DNA of 11,225 nt, from positions 1 through 11,225 of the forward strand of contig CALXTH010000181.1 of assembly GCA_944391365.1 (NCBI GenBank), read 5' to 3'. The position numbers and the translations under genes were made by a program. The notes beneath the pieces were generated by a model. The model was not told the DNA's origin. It was given only the letters and a program-made list of their open reading frames with translations, and did no database searches. Of this stretch, positions 5,881 to 11,225 are shown one piece after another. How positions within the stretch are numbered: the first letter of the stretch is position 1; each line of letters opens with the position of its first letter. This stretch comes from an uncultured Alphaproteobacteria bacterium (lineage in GTDB: Bacteria; Pseudomonadota; Alphaproteobacteria; RF32; CAG-239).

Positions 5881-8800
5881 TCAGCGTGTTTGATCCTTCA
5901 AAAGCGGACGTCCTCGTTTAAGTGCTCGCCGGCGAATTTTGCGCCGAATAATGTTTTCTTCGTCAAAAGCTTCACCGATCATGGCAAACATCATCGGAAC
6001 AAACAACGTTGAAACAAATGTCGAGACAAGCATTCCGCCGACCAGGCCGGTTCCGATGGCATGGCGGCTGGCCGCCCCGGCTCCGGTACTGACGGCCAGA
6101 GGAAGCACGCCGAACGTAAAGGCCAGTGAGGTCATAATAATCGGACGAAACCTCAGCTTTGCGGCCTCAAGTGCCGCATCCGCATAGTTTTTGCCCTCAT
6201 GGACCTGCTGTAAAGCAAATTCAACAATCAGAATAGCGTTTTTGGCTGCCAGACCAATCAGGGTCACCAGACCGACCTGGAAATACAGATCGTTGTCTAT
6301 CCCCCGTATCCAGATTGCCAACAACGCTCCCAGCACGGCAAATGGCACAGACATAATCACCACAAAAGGCAAAGACCATTTTTCATATTGTGCGGACAAA
6401 ATCAGGAATATCATAATCATTCCGAAGACAAAGGCCTGTGTTGAAGTGCCACCAGCCTGTTTTTCCTGATAGGCCGAGCCGATCCATGAGAGTTCATAGT
6501 CAGTTCCGAGGACTTTTTCGGCAACTTCTTCCATTGCGGTGATTGCTTCTCCGGAGCTGTATCCCGGTGCCGGATCGCCCAGAACTTTTGCGGCCGGAAA
6601 GATATTAAAGCGGTTGACAAGTTCCGGTCCGGTTACCCGTTTTACGCGAATCAGGCTGGACAGAGGTATCAACTGGCCGCTTTGTGATTTGACGTAGACA
6701 TAGCGCAAGTCGTCCGGGCTGCGGCGGAAACGGGATTCGGACTGTAGCGTGACCCGGAAGTTTCTTCCCAGATAAGTAAAATCGTTTACATAGAGACTGC
6801 CGAAAGTCGACTGCATCACCGCATAAATCGCATTAATCGGAACATCCATCGACATTGCTTTTTCCCGGTCAAGTTCAATGGTATATTGTGGCGTTGACAC
6901 GGAAAAAGTGGTTTTCACATTATCAAGCGCCGGATGTTCGTTCGCCGCGTTGACAAGGTCTGTTGTTTTTTTCATCAATTCTTCCGAAGACGCACCGATT
7001 TTATTTTGGACATAGGCTTCAAACCCTCCGGTCATGCTCATTCCCATAATCGGCGGCATGCTGAAGGCATAGGCTATTCCCATAGGCTGACTCATTCCTA
7101 TGCCGGTAAATTTCTGCGCCAAAGCTGCCGCAGATTGATCTGCCTGCCGGCGTTCCGCCCAGTCTTTCAAAATGATAAAACTGATAGCGGAATAAGTGTT
7201 CTGGCTTGAAGACAACATATTGTATCCGCTGACGGTCAAAACATCTTCGACGTTCGGATCCTGCCCAACGGCGGCCGAAACCGCATCTGAGAGTTTTACC
7301 GTACGGGGAAGTGATGACGCCGGCGGCATGTCATACGCCATCAGCAGGTTGCCCATGTCTTCAGCCGGCACCAAGCCTCCCGGAATCACCCGGAACAATG
7401 CAATAATTCCCATCAGGACGGCAACAAAACCAATCAGCGCCGTTTTACGGTGGTGCAGCAGGAACGCAACCCCGTTCAGGTAAAGCGCGGTTATTTTTTC
7501 AAAGAAAGCATCAAACCAGCGGAAAAATATCCATGGTTGCTTTTTATGTGTGTCTTTTTTGATAATCAGCGCACAAAGAGCCGGCGTCAACGTCAACGCT
7601 ACAAAAGCCGAAATGATAACCGACACCGCAATCGTCACGGAAAATTGTTTATACATCACACCGGTCATGCCGCCAAGAAAAGCAATCGGCAAAAAGACCG
7701 AAGACAAGACCAAAGCTACAGCGACCACTGCTCCGGAAACTTCTTTCATAGCCTTGATTGCGGCTTCTTTCGGCGTCAGCCCTTCTTCACTCATCAGTCG
7801 TTCAACGTTTTCAAGCACGATAATCGCATCATCAACGACAATACCTATCGCCAGAATCAAGCCGAATAATGTCAGCAAATTGATTGAGAAGCCGAGCAGG
7901 TACATCCCGGCAAAGGCGCCTATGATTGAAACAGGAACAGCCAGCAGAGGAATCAACGTTGCACGGAAATTCTGGAGGAACAAATAGACCACCAAAATGA
8001 CCAGAAGAACCGCTTCCACAAATGTATGGATGACTTCATCAATCGACACATTGACAAACAGGGTTGTATCATACGGAATGGCGTAAGTTATTCCTTCAGG
8101 GAAGTTTTTGGAGAGCTCCTGCATTTTGGCTTTGACCGCCTCGGCTGTTTCCAGAGCATTGGCTCCCGGCTGGAGATAAACGGCAAAAGCAACAGAACGG
8201 TCGCCGTTAAACTGTGCGCTTACGCTGTAGTCCTGTGCACCAAGTTCTATCCGGGCAACATCTTTCAGCTTAAGCATTGCCGTGCTGCTGTTGCTTTTTA
8301 AGATAATATTGCCAAATTCTTCCGTATTAACCAGACGTCCTTTGGTATTGACCGAATAGGTGTAGGGCATGGCTTCATCCATCGGTTCCTGTCCGAATTG
8401 TCCGGCGGCGAACTGGGAGTTCTGTTCCTGAATCGCCGTAATCACATCCTGCGGGGTCAGGTTGTGATCGGCCAGCTTGTCCGGGCTGAGCCAGATACGC
8501 ATTGAATAATCCTGTGAGGCAAAAAGCGTGGCACTTCCAACGCCCTTAATTCTTTTAATTTCATCCAGCACATTCAGCAAGGCATAGTTGGAGACATAAA
8601 CCGTGTCATATCTTTCCGTATCAGACTTCATCATGATAACCTGAAGGATAGAGTTTGACTTTTGTTCAACCGTCACACCGTTTTTGGTTACTTCACTCGG
8701 CAATTTCGGGGTTGCGGCCTGTACTTTATTGTTTACGTCAATGGTTGCCTGATCGGGATCTGTCCCGATATCGAAAACGACGCCAATGGTCAGATAACCG

Positions 8801-9057
8801 CTTGAGGTTGAAGTCGAATACATATAAATCATATTTTTAACGCCATTGACTTCCTGTTCAATCGGTGCGGCCACCGTATCGGCAAGCACCTCAGCCGTTG
8901 CTCCCGGATATGAGGCTGAAATCTGGATTTCCGTCGGTACGATATTCGGATATTGTTCAATCGGCAGCGCTTTCATTGCCACCAGACCGGACAGAACAAT
9001 AATCAGGGATAACACCGTCGCAAAAATAGGACGATCAATAAAAAACTTAGAAAACAT
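5881..9057 (-). CDS. RND multidrug efflux permease, AcrB/MexB (HAE1) family
   Basis: Inner-membrane trimeric proton/drug antiporter that pumps toxic compounds out through an adaptor and an outer-membrane channel. It has 1058 residues, against about 1050 for AcrB, and is unbroken. It starts with the family hallmark MFSKFFIDRPIFA and helix TM1. Two porter/docking halves and twelve membrane helices are expected. The proton-relay pair is present in TM4 (GIVVDDAIIVLENVER, D409 and D410) and the partner lysine in TM10 (GLAAKNAILIVEFA, K939), so it should be active. The segment equivalent to the AcrB switch loop reads VSGYNMLSSSQNTYS, lacking the Gly/Phe-rich AcrB sequence, so its substrates may differ. 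GAGGA lies 6 bases before the ATG, and the adaptor gene ends 29 bases upstream, forming an operon. No outer-membrane factor gene follows; a terminator does. Confidence 0.96.
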   Translation of the reverse strand: MFSKFFIDRPIFATVLSLIIVLSGLVAMKALPIEQYPNIVPTEIQISASYPGATAEVLADTVAAPIEQEVNGVKNMIYMYSTSTSSGYLTIGVVFDIGTDPDQATIDVNNKVQAATPKLPSEVTKNGVTVEQKSNSILQVIMMKSDTERYDTVYVSNYALLNVLDEIKRIKGVGSATLFASQDYSMRIWLSPDKLADHNLTPQDVITAIQEQNSQFAAGQFGQEPMDEAMPYTYSVNTKGRLVNTEEFGNIILKSNSSTAMLKLKDVARIELGAQDYSVSAQFNGDRSVAFAVYLQPGANALETAEAVKAKMQELSKNFPEGITYAIPYDTTLFVNVSIDEVIHTFVEAVLLVILVVYLFLQNFRATLIPLLAVPVSIIGAFAGMYLLGFSINLLTLFGLILAIGIVVDDAIIVLENVERLMSEEGLTPKEAAIKAMKEVSGAVVAVALVLSSVFLPIAFLGGMTGVMYKQFSVTIAVSVIISAFVALTLTPALCALIIKKDTHKKQPWIFFRWFDAFFEKITALYLNGVAFLLHHRKTALIGFVAVLMGIIALFRVIPGGLVPAEDMGNLLMAYDMPPASSLPRTVKLSDAVSAAVGQDPNVEDVLTVSGYNMLSSSQNTYSAISFIILKDWAERRQADQSAAALAQKFTGIGMSQPMGIAYAFSMPPIMGMSMTGGFEAYVQNKIGASSEELMKKTTDLVNAANEHPALDNVKTTFSVSTPQYTIELDREKAMSMDVPINAIYAVMQSTFGSLYVNDFTYLGRNFRVTLQSESRFRRSPDDLRYVYVKSQSGQLIPLSSLIRVKRVTGPELVNRFNIFPAAKVLGDPAPGYSSGEAITAMEEVAEKVLGTDYELSWIGSAYQEKQAGGTSTQAFVFGMIMIFLILSAQYEKWSLPFVVIMSVPFAVLGALLAIWIRGIDNDLYFQVGLVTLIGLAAKNAILIVEFALQQVHEGKNYADAALEAAKLRFRPIIMTSLAFTFGVLPLAVSTGAGAASRHAIGTGLVGGMLVSTFVSTLFVPMMFAMIGEAFDEENIIRRKIRRRALKRGRPLLKDQTR

Positions 9058-9086
9058 CTTTTTTCCTCAAGCGGTTTTGTATTTTT

Positions 9087-10253
9087 TTATAAGGTGTCTC
9101 CGGCCGATGCTGCAGCCTTTTCCTCTGCTATTTGTGTTTTTACGGGAATTCCGTTGCGGATTTTCAGCAATCCGCTGGTGATGACCACATCTCCGGGATT
9201 AAGCCCTTCATCAACAATCCAACCACCATCGCTTGTGGTTAATCCGGTTTGAATATTTCTAGTTTCAACCAAACCTTTATCGTTTACAACATATACAAAC
9301 GATCCGGAAGCTCCCTGCATAACCGCTTCCTGAGGAACAACCAGCGCATCAATACGGGTCAGCCCTTCCATAATCAGGCGAAGAAATTGTCCCGGTCTCA
9401 ACCGGCCTTCGGGATTGGGAAAGACGGCGCGGAGTTTTATGGTTCCGGTTGTTTCGTCAATACTCGGGTTAATAAAATTAATATCTCCTTCATGGGCATA
9501 GATATCTCCCGAGGAATACTTTAATTTGGCTTTAATCTCACCGCCGTTATAAGGTGTTCTGATCTGTCCCTTTTCGCTCATACTGGTCAGGGAATAAATT
9601 TCGTTTTCGGATGCCGAAAAAATCACATAGACCGGATCTATCTGGGTAATGTTGGTCAGCAGGCTGTCATTACCGGAAGCGGATATCAGGCTTCCTTCAG
9701 ACTGGGTTTCCATGCTGGTAATGCCGCTGACAGGTGCTGTCACTTTCGTATAATCCAGATTCAACTGCGCCTCGTCGACCTGAGCCTGAGCCATCTGAAC
9801 AGCGGCTTTGGCCGTGTCCAGTGCAGCGAGACTGTCATCTTTTGACTTTTCGCTGACGACCCGTTGTTTAAACAACTGGGAAATCCGCGCCCAATCCTGC
9901 TGAGCGGATTGAAGTTGGGCTTTGCTTTGAGCCAACTGTGCCTGCGCTTTTTCCAAGGCAAGCTGATATTGGGCGGGATCAATTTCAAAAAGAATGTCTC
10001 CGGCATTTACCCGGGAGCCTTCAATATAATTTCGTTTGAGCAGAATACCGCCGACTCTGGCCCGCACCTGAACCTCTTTTGACCCTTGAGCCCGTGCCGG
10101 ATATTCAAAACTGAGCGGAATGTCCTGCGGGTGCATACGGATGGCATTAACGGTTATTTCCCGGGGAGCCGAGGCTTCTGTATCCTTTTCCTTTTTACAG
10201 GCGTTTAAAGCCAGCAAAGCCGCAAAAGCAACCAAAATTTTATTTTTCAGCAT
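9087..10253 (-). CDS. RND efflux periplasmic adaptor lipoprotein, AcrA/MexA family
   Basis: Links the RND pump to a TolC-type outer-membrane channel. It has 388 residues. A lipoprotein signal ends LALNAC, with lipid-modified Cys19. Next comes the first half of the lipoyl-like domain (about 60-92: VRARVGGILLKRNYIEGSRV), then an alpha-helical hairpin (about 93-167) rich in Ala and Gln. The second lipoyl half follows (DYTKVTAPVSGIT, 167-179), then beta-barrel and membrane-proximal regions (RLRPGQFLRL, VVPQEAV). The hairpin tip carries the R-x3-L-x6-S docking pattern of AcrA (R123, L127, S134), which predicts a TolC-like partner encoded elsewhere. AAGGA lies 9 bases before the ATG. First gene of the operon, 29 bases before the pump. 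Its promoter region contains an inverted repeat that could bind a repressor, but no regulator gene adjoins it. Confidence 0.95.
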   Translation of the reverse strand: MLKNKILVAFAALLALNACKKEKDTEASAPREITVNAIRMHPQDIPLSFEYPARAQGSKEVQVRARVGGILLKRNYIEGSRVNAGDILFEIDPAQYQLALEKAQAQLAQSKAQLQSAQQDWARISQLFKQRVVSEKSKDDSLAALDTAKAAVQMAQAQVDEAQLNLDYTKVTAPVSGITSMETQSEGSLISASGNDSLLTNITQIDPVYVIFSASENEIYSLTSMSEKGQIRTPYNGGEIKAKLKYSSGDIYAHEGDINFINPSIDETTGTIKLRAVFPNPEGRLRPGQFLRLIMEGLTRIDALVVPQEAVMQGASGSFVYVVNDKGLVETRNIQTGLTTSDGGWIVDEGLNPGDVVITSGLLKIRNGIPVKTQIAEEKAAASAGDTL

Positions 10254-10299
10254 TGCATTACATCCTTCCTGATGAAATTTATTCTTCTGCTGACAGGCT

Positions 10300-10353
10300 A
10301 TTATATCCGTTATAAAAATTCCACAGTTTTTAAAAATTTTCTGTTTCTGTGGA
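10300..10353 (-). promoter_or_regulatory. Promoter of the efflux operon with overlapping inverted repeat (possible operator)
   Basis: On the minus strand a perfect TATAAT lies at 10300-10305, about 45 bases before the adaptor start. No good TTGACA stands at the usual distance; AACTGT (10323-10328) is the 17-base-spaced hexamer. The half-sites TCCACAG (10320-10326) and CTGTGGA (10347-10353) form a perfect 7-bp inverted repeat with a 20-base AT-rich spacer, covering the -35 zone. That position suits control by a repressor or activator. The protein involved is not in the window. Confidence 0.45.
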
Positions 10354-10362
10354 TATTATCAC

Positions 10363-10410
10363 ATAAAAAAACTAAAAAAAACAGGAATATTTGCCATGAA
10401 ATATTCCTGT
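10363..10410 (-). terminator. Intrinsic terminator of the 82-codon gene
   Basis: ACAGGAATATTT (10381-10392) and AAATATTCCTGT (10399-10410) form a perfect 12-bp stem with a 6-base loop. On the minus strand it is followed by a long T-rich run (positions 10380 down to 10364). It begins 14 bases after the stop of the 82-codon gene and separates it from the efflux promoter. Confidence 0.85.
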
Positions 10411-10424
10411 TTCGACAAGCAGAA

Positions 10425-10673
10425 TCAAAGTATGCTACGATAGCGTATCAAGCCTTTTTGAATATACGCCCGGCCACTCTGATTTTCATACACCAGACTG
10501 CGCAGTCCGTTTTCATCTTCCAAAACGAGAATCCAGCAATCCGGTACAACTCCTTTACATGGGAGGATGACAATGCCTTTAAAAGGTTTTTCACCTTGTT
10601 TTTCTATCGCATCAGCCTCTGATGGAAAAAGTTCGCTAAACTTTTTGATTAAAGCGTCTTGCTCTTTGTCCAT
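10425..10673 (-). CDS. Hypothetical protein, 82 residues
   Basis: I do not recognise this protein. It is acidic and helical at the N-terminus (MDKEQDALIKKFSELFPSEA). A likely beta-rich part follows, with PFKGIVILPCKGVVPDCWI (two Cys, residues about 39 and 46), ILVLEDENGL and GRAYIQKGLIRY. There is no signal peptide or membrane helix, so it is probably cytoplasmic. Support for a real gene: a promoter-like pair upstream (10721-10749), a strong terminator 14 bases after the stop, and coding-like composition. Against: no Shine-Dalgarno precedes the ATG at 10673, so the start or the mode of initiation is uncertain. It is flanked on the same strand by the right-edge gene (102-base gap) and appears to be a single-gene transcript. 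Confidence 0.65.
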   Translation of the reverse strand: MDKEQDALIKKFSELFPSEADAIEKQGEKPFKGIVILPCKGVVPDCWILVLEDENGLRSLVYENQSGRAYIQKGLIRYRSIL

Positions 10674-10720
10674 GACATAATTATTAAAAAATTTGAAAAT
10701 AATAGATAATGATGTTTGTG

Positions 10721-10749
10721 ACTTTAACTCTTTATCATTTTTTTGTCAA
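10721..10749 (-). promoter_or_regulatory. Promoter of the 82-codon gene with a duplicated TTGACA
   Basis: On the minus strand, TTGACA (10744-10749) and TAAAGT (10721-10726) are spaced by exactly 17 bases, predicting a start about 40 bases before the ATG. A second perfect TTGACA lies 14 bases further upstream (10758-10763), with only a weak -10 (AATGAT, 10734-10739) at 18 bases. The repeated TTTGACAAAA could mean two start sites or a tandem protein-binding site. Confidence 0.45.
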
Positions 10750-10775
10750 ACATATTTTGTCAAAAAGAATTGTTT

Positions 10776-11225
10776 TCAGCGTCCGGAGCCTGTCTGATTT
10801 TGAGCAAGGAGCCATGACGGCAGAGGCTTAGTCTTTTCCTGTTCAAGATGGCCGCGGTTTTCCTGAGCCATCAGATAAAAGACGGCGCCGGCTTTTGTCA
10901 TATGGCTGATTTTGTTCCGGAGCTCTTTTTTGCGGATTTTTTCCAGATCAATTATATGTCCGCTTTCCGTTCCCGGGCGGTAGCGGCTTTCAGAGTTAAA
11001 GCTGACAAGCTCGGCGCCGTCAAATGTGACCGTATGCTTGCCGCTGTGACTGACGGCCGGAGAATCGCTGCGGGCAACATCCATAATCAGGACATCTCCC
11101 CTTTTCAGGGATGCTTTCCGGATATTCGGGACAAAGACAATACAATCCGGATGGGTTTTGTTGACATATTCGATAAGACTGCTGCATCTGGCTGGATTTT
11201 CAAGGTTATTGAGAAAATCGCGCAT
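10776..11225 (-). CDS. Hypothetical protein, at least 149 residues, touching the right edge
   Basis: The frame opens with an ATG in the last three bases of the window, so that Met may be internal and the true start may lie outside. It ends at TGA 10776-10778. I do not recognise the family. Visible features: Cys14 in NPARCSSLIEYV; a RGDVLIMDV segment (42-50) followed by SHSGKH (His60, His64), then VTFDGAELVSFNSE (65-79); a basic helical part (about 94-112); and a polar tail. The order of Cys, then a GDV strand, then His and a GAELVSFNSE-type turn recalls NlpC/P60- or CHAP-type papain-fold enzymes, but this is a weak visual analogy. No signal peptide is visible in the part seen. No terminator stem follows; the next gene has its own promoter. 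Confidence 0.6.
   Translation of the reverse strand: MRDFLNNLENPARCSSLIEYVNKTHPDCIVFVPNIRKASLKRGDVLIMDVARSDSPAVSHSGKHTVTFDGAELVSFNSESRYRPGTESGHIIDLEKIRKKELRNKISHMTKAGAVFYLMAQENRGHLEQEKTKPLPSWLLAQNQTGSGR

Noticed and set aside
5939..10082. Many plus-strand and shifted ORFs over the efflux genes
   Set aside because: They overlap fully conserved AcrB- and AcrA-type genes and encode low-complexity or improbable peptides.
1..11225. CRISPR array, insertion sequence, integron or prophage
   Set aside because: No regularly spaced repeats, transposase, integrase or phage structural gene was seen.

Overview
The window looks like chromosomal DNA from a Gram-negative bacterium of moderate GC content. 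It encodes a bifunctional penicillin-binding protein, a bactofilin with its LytM/M23 partner, SmpB, an FtsB-type divisome protein and an AcrAB-type RND efflux pair with a lipoprotein adaptor. The bactofilin/M23 pairing, and a secreted Cys-rich protein ending in a DUF1566-like domain, recall the uncultured gut-associated Alphaproteobacteria. That placement is an inference from gene content, not from a marker gene. No rRNA, tRNA, CRISPR array, insertion sequence or phage gene was seen.

Layout: 1-1770 (-) is the N-terminal 590 codons of a class A PBP (PBP1A type), cut by the left edge. 1771-2296 is a 526-base intergenic region between divergent genes. It holds a doubtful 38-codon ORF, a terminator-like hairpin, a good sigma70-type promoter (2029-2057) and a heavily folded leader of about 205 nt. 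The leader ends in an intrinsic-terminator-like hairpin just upstream of a secreted Cys-rich/DUF1566-like protein gene (2297-3052, +). A hairpin at 3073-3098 separates this gene from the convergent operon M23 endopeptidase - bactofilin - smpB (5272 to 3102, -). Next comes a lone ftsB-like gene (5731-5411, -). A two-gene efflux operon follows (adaptor 10253-9087, pump 9057-5881, both -); it has its own terminator and a promoter whose -35 area lies in an inverted repeat. At the right edge are two unrecognised minus-strand genes, of 82 and at least 149 codons.

How the genes fit together: most known functions concern the cell envelope. They cover peptidoglycan synthesis (PBP1A), peptidoglycan cutting and shape (M23 plus bactofilin), division (FtsB), envelope efflux (AcrAB-like) and a secreted disulfide-rich protein. 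SmpB (ribosome rescue) is the outlier, carried as the last gene of the bactofilin operon.

The most unusual part is the leader at 2064-2288. It has several strong hairpins, a terminator, a competing upstream pairing that would disturb the terminator base, and an A/U hairpin that reaches the Shine-Dalgarno. It matches no riboswitch class I could recognise by eye and may be an undescribed cis-regulatory RNA or a small RNA.
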